The notes beneath the pieces are model-generated. The model saw only the letters and a list, made by a program, of their open reading frames with translations, was not told the origin of the DNA and did not search any database. The position numbers and the translations under genes are program-made. This document shows positions 1 through 7,329 of a DNA stretch of 64,000 bases, one piece after another (the stretch's first letter is position 1; every line of letters begins with the position of its first letter). Origin of the DNA: Paraburkholderia solisilvae (GTDB lineage: Bacteria > Pseudomonadota > Gammaproteobacteria > Burkholderiales > Burkholderiaceae); contig NZ_CADIKF010000014.1 of the NCBI RefSeq assembly GCF_902859875.1, positions 1 through 64,000 on the forward strand, written 5' to 3'.

Positions 1-1022
1 GGCACCGGCGGCAGCGCGGCGGGCGTCGCCAGTTCGTCGTCGAGCGCGCCGGGCGGCTCGGCGAGCAGATAGGACAGGCCGTTCAACGCCTGCGCGATCT
101 GCTGCTCGAACTGCGGCAACTGTGCGCGCGTCGATTCGAGCTGCGCGGCCGCGCTTTGCACATCCTGCTGGCTCGCGAGGCCGACCTTCGCCTGGCTTTG
201 CGTGAGCGTCAGCACGCCGTTCTGCTCATCGACGAGGCGTTTTGCGATATCGAGCTGCGCCTGTGCGCCGCGCAATTGCATATAGGTCTGCGCGACTTCG
301 CCTTCGAGCGACAGCAGCGCGTCATTGCGGCTCTCGAGCGCGGCTTCGGTCTGCGCGTTCGCGGCCTCGACCGAGCGCCGCACGCGGCCGAACAGATCGA
401 GCTCCCACGAAGCGTCGAAACCGGCCTGCCACAGATTGATCGGCTGCTCCAACTGGTTCACCAGATTGCGCGCACCGTTTTCGGCCGCGGTGCCCGCGCC
501 GGGCGCGACCTGGTTCAGCGGCGAACCCGGTGCGCCGGGCCGATCGATGCTGCTATTCGCGTTTTCATCGTCGAGAATGCCTTTGATGCCGAGCTGCTCG
601 CGCGTATAGCTGGCGCTCGCGCGCAGGTTCGGCAGACCTTGCGCGGCCGCGCCTTGCGCTTGCGCGCGCGCCTCTTCGATACGCAGCACCGCTTCGCGCA
701 AGTCGAGATTGCTTTGCGCGGCGCGCTCGATCAACTGGTCGAGCAGCGGGTCGTTGAAGGTGCGCCACCAACGCGGGTCGGGGTCGGAGTCTTCGGTCGG
801 CTGCGACGCGACATCGTCGGCCGGCGGCACCTTCGCGGCGCCCGCGCCCGGCTTCGGCGCCTGTCCGGACGACGCCGCATCGTTTGCGCGTTGCGGATCG
901 CGCCAATGCGCGGGCTCGTCGTTGCCGAGCCCATCGGGCGCCTTGAAGTCGGGGCCGACCGCGCATGCGCTCAACGCCGCGCACAGCAGCCATGGCAGCG
1001 CGCGGACGCGCGCGCGCCGCAT
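1..1022 (-). CDS. NodT-family outer-membrane efflux lipoprotein (partial, C-terminus off the left edge)
   Basis: Outer-membrane channel of a tripartite drug exporter, the TolC/OprM-like partner of the EmrA and EmrB proteins upstream on the same strand. From the ATG at 1022 the first 20 residues form a lipoprotein signal: Arg-rich n-region, hydrophobic LPWLLCAALSA and lipobox Cys at position 20, followed by AVGPDFKAP, typical of NodT proteins. The RWWRTFNDPLLDQLIERA stretch and the PPVP-type segment near the edge also fit the family. An in-frame ATG at 1172 overlaps the end of the emrB-like gene and would add 50 residues before the signal. I prefer 1022 because the signal peptide then sits at the N-terminus. 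The remainder lies outside the window. Confidence 0.9.
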   Translation of the reverse strand, partial: MRRARVRALPWLLCAALSACAVGPDFKAPDGLGNDEPAHWRDPQRANDAASSGQAPKPGAGAAKVPPADDVASQPTEDSDPDPRWWRTFNDPLLDQLIERAAQSNLDLREAVLRIEEARAQAQGAAAQGLPNLRASASYTREQLGIKGILDDENANSSIDRPGAPGSPLNQVAPGAGTAAENGARNLVNQLEQPINLWQAGFDASWELDLFGRVRRSVEAANAQTEAALESRNDALLSLEGEVAQTYMQLRGAQAQLDIAKRLVDEQNGVLTLTQSQAKVGLASQQDVQSAAAQLESTRAQLPQFEQQIAQALNGLSYLLAEPPGALDDELATPAALPPV

Positions 1023-1173
1023 CGACGGGCGCGCCTCGCGATGCCTATATCCGCAGCGGCCGTCGATATCACGGCCATGCCCGTCCGGGCTGTGTCGACG
1101 TTGGCAGCCTCGCGCGCAATCGCGCAAGCGGCGCATCCACTGGCCGGGCAAGCGGCGCATGTCGAATGCCATG

Positions 1174-2847
1174 TCAGTGCGCTCCGCCGCCGGACGCTTT
1201 GGCCGGCGAAAAGAAAAAGGTCAGGGGAATGCACAGAATGCAGAAGATCGACAGCATCGCGAATACATCGACGTACGCGAGAATCGTCGCCTGGCTCACG
1301 AAGGTCTGATACAGCCGCCCGGTGGCGGTTTGCATGGCCTGCGGCAGCGGCTGGCCGACGAAATCCATCACCGCGCGCGCGTTGCGCTGCATCGCGTCGC
1401 TGAAGTTCTGCGACAGCGGCGTCATATGCTCGACCAGATGCGCCATGCGCGCCTGCGTGCGTTCGCGGATCAGCGCGGTCGACAACGAAATGCCGATCGA
1501 GCCCGCGACGTTGCGACACATCGTGAAGATCGCCGATGCATCGTTGTGCAGCCGCTGCGGCACCGTCAGATACGCGAGCGTCGTGATCGGCACGAACAGG
1601 AAGCCGATCGCCATCGACTGCGCGCTGCGCATCTTCACGAGCGTGTCGTAGTCGATATCGGGCGTGAGCGTATGCGCATAGGCGAGCGCGAGCGCCATCA
1701 GCAGGAAGCCGACGCTCAGCAGCGAGCGTGTCTGCACGTACGGCATCAGCCGGCTGATGAGCGGAATTTCGAGCGTGATCAGCACCGCGCCCGGCGACAG
1801 CACGAGGCCCGCGAGCGTCGCCGTATAGCCGAGCTGCTGTTGTGCGAGTTGCGGCACGAGCACCGCGCTGCCGTACAGAATGACCGCGAACGCCGCGATC
1901 GACGCGCAGCCGAGCGCGAAATTGCGATCCTTCATGCAGCGCAGATCGACCACGGGTTTCTTCGTGTACAACAGCCAGACGATCGCGCCGCCGATGCCGG
2001 CCACGGCGAGCGCCGCGAATGTGCAGATAACCTTCGAGCCGAACCAGTCGTCGTCCTCGCCGCGATCGAGCATCACCTGCAGGCAGCCGAGGCCGATGGC
2101 GATCAGCCCCATGCCGATATAGTCGATCGATATCTTGCCGGTGCGCTTGCGTTCCCACGGCGGATCTTCGACGAAGTGGATCACCGCGATCGACGTCAGG
2201 ATGCCGACCGGCACGTTGAGCAGGAACACCCAGCGCCACGTGAAGTTGTCGGTGATCCAGCCGCCGAGCGTCGGCCCGAGCACCGGCGCGACGACGATCG
2301 CCACCGCCGAGATCGAGAAGGCGCGGCCGCGCTGCTCGGGCGGAAAGGTATCGAGAATGATCGACTGCTGGTTCGGCTGCAGACCGCCGCCGAAAAAGCC
2401 CTGCAGCAGCCGGAACAGGATCAGTTGCCACAGGTCGGTCGCGATGCCGCACAGAAACGAGCAGATCGTAAACGCGATGATGCAGATCACGAAGTAGCGT
2501 TTGCGGCCGAGCACGCGGCCGAAAAATGCGGAGATCGGCAGCACGATGCCGTTGGCGACGAGATACGAGGTCAGCGTCCAGGTTGCCTCGTCGTAGCTCG
2601 CGGACATCGTGCCGGCAATATGCGGCAACGCGACGTTGACGATCGTCGTGTCCAGCACTTCCATGAATGCCGCCAGCGTGACGACGACCGCGATCAGCCA
2701 GGGGTTCGCGGCCGGGCGCCAGGTCTGATCGCGCGGCGGGTTCGCGCCATTGCCGTTGCGACCGCCGCCGTTGCCGCCGTGGCTGTTGCCGTTGGGGTTG
2801 CCCTTGCGGTTGCCGCCGGCTGCATCATCGTGCGTCGTCGTGCTCAT
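1174..2847 (-). CDS. emrB: DHA2-family (EmrB/QacA) multidrug MFS transporter
   Basis: Inner-membrane proton-driven drug exporter of 557 residues, the usual size for a 14-helix DHA2 protein. The family signature LDTTIVNVALP is at about residues 65-75 in the first helix, and a GRVLGRKRYF loop of motif-A type follows. The N-terminus carries an odd Gly/Asn-rich cytoplasmic stretch (residues 10-40) with GN repeats. It is followed almost without gap by the outer-membrane lipoprotein gene. The membrane-fusion partner lies upstream on the same strand, but about 900 bp away and separated by a small gene on the other strand, so the three genes may not form one operon. The symbol is by family resemblance; substrates cannot be read from sequence. 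Confidence 0.92.
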   Translation of the reverse strand: MSTTTHDDAAGGNRKGNPNGNSHGGNGGGRNGNGANPPRDQTWRPAANPWLIAVVVTLAAFMEVLDTTIVNVALPHIAGTMSASYDEATWTLTSYLVANGIVLPISAFFGRVLGRKRYFVICIIAFTICSFLCGIATDLWQLILFRLLQGFFGGGLQPNQQSIILDTFPPEQRGRAFSISAVAIVVAPVLGPTLGGWITDNFTWRWVFLLNVPVGILTSIAVIHFVEDPPWERKRTGKISIDYIGMGLIAIGLGCLQVMLDRGEDDDWFGSKVICTFAALAVAGIGGAIVWLLYTKKPVVDLRCMKDRNFALGCASIAAFAVILYGSAVLVPQLAQQQLGYTATLAGLVLSPGAVLITLEIPLISRLMPYVQTRSLLSVGFLLMALALAYAHTLTPDIDYDTLVKMRSAQSMAIGFLFVPITTLAYLTVPQRLHNDASAIFTMCRNVAGSIGISLSTALIRERTQARMAHLVEHMTPLSQNFSDAMQRNARAVMDFVGQPLPQAMQTATGRLYQTFVSQATILAYVDVFAMLSIFCILCIPLTFFFSPAKASGGGAH

Positions 2848-3359
2848 CGGGCGCGTATCTGCATGACTGGTTCATCGAAATTTCCTTGCGAGCGAAGCAG
2901 CGGGCGGCGCGCGCCATGGCATGACAGCGGCGCGCGGCATCGAATTGACCGGGTCATGTCAGCAAGGCCCACGCCCGACGCTTTCAGCACACCCGCGCAT
3001 GGATCGCGCAAACGCCCGCTCTCAGTGACGCGATCTGTGTGCGCCGTTCATGCGCCGACAAACCGGGATGCGTCGCGACGACGCGCACGGTGCCGCTCGT
3101 ATTCGCGATATCGACGTCGAGCGCAGCGCGCGCCTCGCGCTTGCCGAACGACAGGTTCATCAGCGTCCATGTTGCGCGCACCGGCGGGCGCGTGAGCCGT
3201 GCATTGCCGTAGCGCCGCTCTGGCGTGTCGAGCGTGAGCCCGGCGATGTGCTGGTATGCTGCTTGCTCGGCGCTTGGGCGGCGCCTTCTTCAGCGCTGCT
3301 TCGACTATCGCGCGGGCCCGCATCGGCCTTTCTGAAACGCCGGGAAAAGGAGAACACGC
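2848..3359. other. Intergenic region with a coding-like remnant
   Basis: About 510 bp between the emrB-like gene and the small plus-strand gene. It should hold the emrB promoter. The only structure noticed is the minus-strand coding-like block described separately. Confidence 0.5.
2984..3262 (-). pseudogene. Possible gene remnant or unrecognised small gene
   Basis: On the minus strand this stretch reads about 90 codons with the high G/C third-position bias of the neighbouring genes and a protein-like composition (for example LTLDTPERRYGNARL and LDVDIANTSGTVRVV). It ends at a TGA at 2984. Upstream the frame closes at a stop near 3293. The only starts inside are a GTG at 3181 and an ATG seven codons further on, neither with a good ribosome-binding site. 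It could be the tail of a gene disrupted by rearrangement, or chance in GC-rich DNA. I do not recognise the family. Confidence 0.25.
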
Positions 3360-3602
3360 ATGACCCAATACGAAATACAGGTCTTGCAGGCAGACGTATC
3401 CATGCTGCCGGTCGCCGGCCGCGAGCCGATCGAGTTCTTCCCGGGCAGCGGTCCGGACGGCAAACCGTATGCGGCGCTGCATACCAATTCGCTCGCCGAA
3501 CTGAACGGCTGGCGCGAAGTGCTGCAGGCGGGCGGCCGCCCGCACCGGCTTGTGAACCATGCGTACGGCTACCGGCAGGAAGTGAACGATCCCGACTGGT
3601 GA
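3360..3602 (+). CDS. Small conserved-looking hypothetical protein (80 aa)
   Basis: An 80-residue soluble protein with no signal peptide or membrane segment, and a strong GGAGAA ribosome-binding site six bases before the ATG. It contains short motifs such as IEFFPGSGPDGKPYAALH and GRPHRLVNHAYGYR, and ends in DPDW. I cannot assign a family. It sits on the opposite strand between the emrA-like and emrB-like genes and so breaks what is often a continuous efflux operon. It is convergent with the emrA-like gene. Composition and codon use look native. It is called real because of the start signal and codon bias. Confidence 0.7.
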   Translation: MTQYEIQVLQADVSMLPVAGREPIEFFPGSGPDGKPYAALHTNSLAELNGWREVLQAGGRPHRLVNHAYGYRQEVNDPDW

Positions 3603-3757
3603 GCGAAGCGCGGCGCGTACCGCGCTCGATGCATTCCTGCGCGGCGTTATCGCGGCTGGAGTCATCCCGCCCGGCACGATTGCGCTTCCATGCTTCGCAC
3701 TTTTTGCCAACCATCCAGTGGGCGCGCATACGTCGGCCCACTGTCAATCTCGCGCGG

Positions 3758-5149
3758 TCATTTCAGATACACCTTCGGCGTAACCGACAGTCCGTATGGC
3801 AGCGGATGATCGGCGGGCATCCCGCTATCGATCAGGATTTTTACCGGTACGCGTTGCACGATTTTCACGAAGTTGCCGGTCGCGTTTTCGGCGGGAAACG
3901 CGGAGAAGCGTGAGCCGCTGCCGAGCTGGATGCTGTCGACATGGCCGTGCAGTTCGAGATCCGGATACGCGTCGACGTCGACCTTCACCGCGTCGCCGGG
4001 GCGCATGCGCGTCAGTTGCGACTCCTTGAAGTTCGCGGTCACCCAGACCTGCGGCGTGACGATCGAAAAGAGCGACGTGCCCGCCTGCAGGAAGCTGCCG
4101 TACTGGACGTTGCGTCTCGTGATCCAACCGTCCGACGGCGCGCGGATCTCGCAGTACGACAGGTTGAGTTCCGCCTGTTCGAGTTGCGCGCGGGCCTGCT
4201 CGACCTGCTGCTGCCGTTCGGCGACGCTCGCCTGCGTCTGGCGGATCTGCTGCGGCACGAGACTCGCGGTCTGCAATTGCGCACGCGCCTGCTGCACGTT
4301 CGCACTCGCAGTCTGCTGCTGCGCATTCGCCGCATCGATATTCTGCTGCGACGTCGCGCGGACATCGACCGAATGCTGCCGGTCGAATGCGGCCTGCGCC
4401 TGCGTGAGGTTCGCCTGCGCGGAGCGAACTTGCGCCTGCGCCTGCTGGAATTGCGCGGGAAATTGCACGCGCGCGATATCGAGTTGCACTTGCGCGGCCG
4501 CCAGTTGCGCCTCGGCGAGGCCGAGCTGCGCCTTCGCCTGATCGACCTGTGCGATGTAGTCGCGCTTGTCGATCACGACGAGCAGATCGCCCTTGTGCAC
4601 ATGCGTGTTGTCGTCGACGGCGAGCTGCACGACGTAGCCCGACACCTTCGGCGCGATGGTGATCGCGTTGCCGTCGGTGTAGGCGTCGTCGGTGCTGACC
4701 TGGTTGCGCGTGGCGAATGCCCAGATGCCCGCGCCGATCAGCAACAGCAGTACGAGCGCGGCGAGGATGTAAAGCGGCTTGCGGCTGTGCGGTTTTTCTT
4801 CCTGACCGTCGGAGCCGTCCTTGTCGCTTTTGCCGTCTTCGCTGTCGCCGTCTTTGCCTTCGCTGTCTTTCTCGTGGCTTTCATCGTCGGCGTGGCCTTT
4901 CTCGCCTTCGCGTGACGTGTCGCCGTGCGCGTCGTCATTCGTGTCGCCGTTGCGCTCGTCGGGTTCGCCGGCTGTACCTTTTGCATGGTTGTCGCCGCGC
5001 TCGCTGTCGCGCGCCGCATGGCCGTCCTCGTCGCGCGCTGTGTCGCGTTGGCGGTCGCGCGTCGCGTCATGCCCGCCGTCGCGAGCCGCGCGCTGCGTGC
5101 TGCCCGGCGCTTCGTGCGCGTGCGGCGCCTGCGCCGTACGTTCATCCAT
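3758..5149 (-). CDS. emrA: EmrA/HlyD-family membrane fusion protein with long acidic N-terminal tail
   Basis: Periplasmic adaptor linking the EmrB-like pump to the outer-membrane channel; 463 residues. A single membrane anchor lies at about 125-146. It is followed by the family signature VSTDDAYTDG (151-160), a biotinyl-lipoyl-like segment (APKVSGYVVQL), a long Gln/Ala-rich coiled-coil hairpin (about 200-320) and a C-terminal beta-barrel. The odd part is residues 1-124: an extremely hydrophilic Asp/Glu/Lys/Gly/His tail on the cytoplasmic side, where E. coli EmrA (about 390 residues) has only a short one. The frame is open throughout with no better internal start before the anchor, so the tail is probably translated. 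The emrB-like gene follows on the same strand after an interruption. Confidence 0.9.
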   Translation of the reverse strand: MDERTAQAPHAHEAPGSTQRAARDGGHDATRDRQRDTARDEDGHAARDSERGDNHAKGTAGEPDERNGDTNDDAHGDTSREGEKGHADDESHEKDSEGKDGDSEDGKSDKDGSDGQEEKPHSRKPLYILAALVLLLLIGAGIWAFATRNQVSTDDAYTDGNAITIAPKVSGYVVQLAVDDNTHVHKGDLLVVIDKRDYIAQVDQAKAQLGLAEAQLAAAQVQLDIARVQFPAQFQQAQAQVRSAQANLTQAQAAFDRQHSVDVRATSQQNIDAANAQQQTASANVQQARAQLQTASLVPQQIRQTQASVAERQQQVEQARAQLEQAELNLSYCEIRAPSDGWITRRNVQYGSFLQAGTSLFSIVTPQVWVTANFKESQLTRMRPGDAVKVDVDAYPDLELHGHVDSIQLGSGSRFSAFPAENATGNFVKIVQRVPVKILIDSGMPADHPLPYGLSVTPKVYLK

Positions 5150-5203
5150 GGTGTGCCGCTCGTTTGTTCAGGTCTTCCAGGCAGCGGCCGCTCGTCGCGT
5201 GCA

Positions 5204-5548
5204 TCACGAATTGCCGCCTTTGTCCGGGGCCGGACGATCGCGTTTGGCGCGCTCCGGCGACGAGTCCGGATCGATGCGCGTCGTGCCGCCGGTCGCGGGC
5301 GGATCGCTTGCGGGGAAGCTGTCTTCGCCGGCCTTGTCGATGTTCTTTTCCGAACGGTCGGCGTGCGGATGCTTTTCGTGATGACGCTTCGGCGCCGATG
5401 TGCCCGCCGCGGAAACGGGCGGGGCAGCGGGCGGAGTGGTGCGATAACCGGAGGCGGGAATATCGCGGGAGGCGTCGTGATAAACCTGAACACGCGAATG
5501 CGGATCGACACGACGCGGTTTGTTGCGGGGCATTCCGTGACCGAGCAT
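5204..5548 (-). CDS. Small hydrophilic protein with SFPASDPPA motif
   Basis: A 114-residue, Pro/Arg/His-rich, probably disordered protein. I chose the ATG at 5548 because GGAG lies six bases upstream; an in-frame ATG at 5578 would add ten residues without such a site. The stretch AGEDSFPASDPPATGG recurs in many short proteobacterial hypothetical proteins, which supports a real gene, but I know of no function. It lies 54 bp upstream of the emrA-like gene on the same strand, so co-transcription is possible. Confidence 0.65.
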   Translation of the reverse strand: MLGHGMPRNKPRRVDPHSRVQVYHDASRDIPASGYRTTPPAAPPVSAAGTSAPKRHHEKHPHADRSEKNIDKAGEDSFPASDPPATGGTTRIDPDSSPERAKRDRPAPDKGGNS

Positions 5549-5678
5549 GAAATTCTCCGTGAATGGAACCGTAGCCAAGGCTGTAGCAAGGACCGTTCCT
5601 CTCGATGATGCGGCGTTTTATCGAAGCGGCATCGGCACACCACAGCGCACTTCGGCGCACCTCGGCACACTTCAGCGG

Positions 5679-5915
5679 CTAGCGCATGCGTCCGGGCGAC
5701 GGCGAAATCGTGCTGCCGCGATTCGGGTCGTCGGGGCGTTCTTCCGGCGTCGCGGAGCGCATCGCGGCCGGCGGGTGCCGCTGGTAACAGGTGTTGATCG
5801 AATGGCTCGCGATGCAGCGCTGAAACGCGTCGGCGTCGTCCTTCGCGGCGAACGTGTAGACCGTGTGCTCGACCTGAACCTCGGTGTCGGACGTGCGGAT
5901 GATGGTGACGCTCAT
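5679..5915 (-). CDS. Small hypothetical protein (78 aa)
   Basis: A 78-residue soluble protein beginning MSVTIIRTSDTEVQVEHTVY, with GGGAGC about six bases before the ATG. The first 45 residues look like a compact alpha/beta domain that includes two Cys (positions 34 and 43). The tail is Pro/Arg-rich and probably disordered. I recognise no family. Codon bias fits the genome, and the gene lies in a run of small minus-strand genes upstream of the emrA-like gene. It might be a short stress or regulatory protein, but nothing in the sequence shows this. Confidence 0.6.
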   Translation of the reverse strand: MSVTIIRTSDTEVQVEHTVYTFAAKDDADAFQRCIASHSINTCYQRHPPAAMRSATPEERPDDPNRGSTISPSPGRMR

Positions 5916-6044
5916 AACGTGCTCCCGGGATCATGCAATCGCAGCAGCGGGTGCAACGCGCATACCCGATGCTGACAGCGCGAATGCGTTTTCGCGGTCC
6001 GGTTGTTGCTGCAAGGTTGTTATCCGACGTCAGGGAGAGGAACG

Positions 6045-6377
6045 ATGCAGCCGAACAAACCGAATGAAGCGAATGAGCCGAACCGTGACCGTGAGCGCGC
6101 CGCTCATCGCGATATGCGCAACGAAGCGCAGCATGAGCGAGCGGCAAACCCCGCCGGCGGCGCAACGGAAGCGACCAGGGCGACCGGACCAACCAAGGCG
6201 ACCAATGCGACCGAAGAACCAACCGAAGCAATGAAGCAGTCCAACCCGCCACGCGCGGACGTCCACCCTGAGCAGACCGCCGAAGTGCCGCACGGCACCG
6301 GCGGTCATGCGGAGCCGCCGGGCGGCGGCGGCCGTCCATCGCAACGACGCAAGCCCGACGACACGCGCAAGCCGTGA
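6045..6377 (+). CDS. Disordered hydrophilic hypothetical protein (110 aa)
   Basis: A 110-residue protein dominated by Pro, Asn, Glu, Ala, Thr, Arg and Gly, with no hydrophobic core. The start at 6045 has GGAGAGG four bases upstream; an in-frame start at 6003 would add 14 residues and lacks such a site. Alternating NEANEPNRD- and ATRATGPTKATNATEEPTEA-type segments give it a repetitive, low-complexity look. It ends 42 bp before the SDR gene on the same strand and could share its transcript. Function unknown. The strong ribosome-binding site is the main argument that it is translated. Confidence 0.55.
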   Translation: MQPNKPNEANEPNRDRERAAHRDMRNEAQHERAANPAGGATEATRATGPTKATNATEEPTEAMKQSNPPRADVHPEQTAEVPHGTGGHAEPPGGGGRPSQRRKPDDTRKP

Positions 6378-6419
6378 CGCCGGCGCGCCGCACGCAAGAA
6401 TTTTTCAGGGAGAAAACGC

Positions 6420-7205
6420 ATGGATCTGCAATACAAGACCGCGTTCGTGACGGGCGCGGGATCGGGCATCGGCAAGGCAAGCGCGCTGCATCTGGCGGCG
6501 GCGGGCGCACGTGTGATCGTGCACGCGCACAAGGACGATGAGACGCGCGCAACCGTCGATGAAATCGTGCGTCGCGGCGGCGACGCGTTCGGCTTTACCG
6601 CCGACATTCGCGACGACCAGGGCTTCGGCCAGGCGCTCGCTCACGCGCTGTCGCAAAGCGGCCGGCTCGATATCGTGGTTGCGAACGCGGGCATCAACGG
6701 CGTGTGGGCGCCGATCGACGAACTGAAGCCCGCCGAATGGGACAACACGATCAACACGAACCTGCGCGGCGCCTATCTGACGCTGCATCTGACGGTGCCG
6801 CATCTGAAGCGCGCGGGTAGCGGATCGATCGTGATCATCTCGTCGATCAACGGCACGCGCGTGTTCAGCCACGGCGGCGCGTCGGCCTACTCGACCACCA
6901 AGGCCGGCCTGCTCGCGCTCGGCCAGATGACCGCGCTCGAACTCGCGAAGCACAGGATTCGCGTGAACGTGATCTGCCCGGGCAAGGTCGACACCGAGAT
7001 CGACGAGAACACGCAGGCGCGCTCGACTGCCGAAACGTCGGAGCCGGCCGAGTATCCGGAGGGCAGGATTCCGCTCACCGACGGCAAGGCGGGCAGCAGC
7101 GATGATATTGCTGACATGGTCGTGTATCTGGCATCGGAGCGCGCGCGATTTATCACGGGCACGCCGGTGTGGATCGACGGCGGGCAGTCGCTGCTGGTCG
7201 GTTAG
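6420..7205 (+). CDS. SDR-family NAD(P)-dependent oxidoreductase
   Basis: Classical short-chain dehydrogenase/reductase of 261 residues. The Rossmann motif TGAGSGIG is at 11-18, the NAG motif at 89-91 and the catalytic Tyr157-x3-Lys161 (YSTTK) is intact, with Ser142 as the likely third residue. The C-terminal IDGGQ is typical of the family. Such enzymes reduce or oxidise alcohols, sugars or 3-oxoacyl groups with NAD(P); the substrate cannot be inferred. A GGGAGAAAACGC ribosome-binding region precedes the ATG. It converges on the YdeP-like gene. Confidence 0.93.
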   Translation: MDLQYKTAFVTGAGSGIGKASALHLAAAGARVIVHAHKDDETRATVDEIVRRGGDAFGFTADIRDDQGFGQALAHALSQSGRLDIVVANAGINGVWAPIDELKPAEWDNTINTNLRGAYLTLHLTVPHLKRAGSGSIVIISSINGTRVFSHGGASAYSTTKAGLLALGQMTALELAKHRIRVNVICPGKVDTEIDENTQARSTAETSEPAEYPEGRIPLTDGKAGSSDDIADMVVYLASERARFITGTPVWIDGGQSLLVG

Positions 7206-7329
7206 GTGCGGGTGCGCAACGGCGTGCGCTGCATGAGCGGCGCACGCGCGGTGACCGCTTGGGTTGGACGCTGCGACTGATGCACGCTCGACACCCTCAA
7301 TATCGCAACGCATTGCGACGGCCTGCCGC

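Noticed and set aside
709..3195. Long plus-strand open frame (about 830 codons) opposite the emrB-like gene
   Set aside because: It is antisense to a clear MFS transporter, its product is Arg/His/Asp-rich with no family features, and such frames are expected opposite GC-rich genes.
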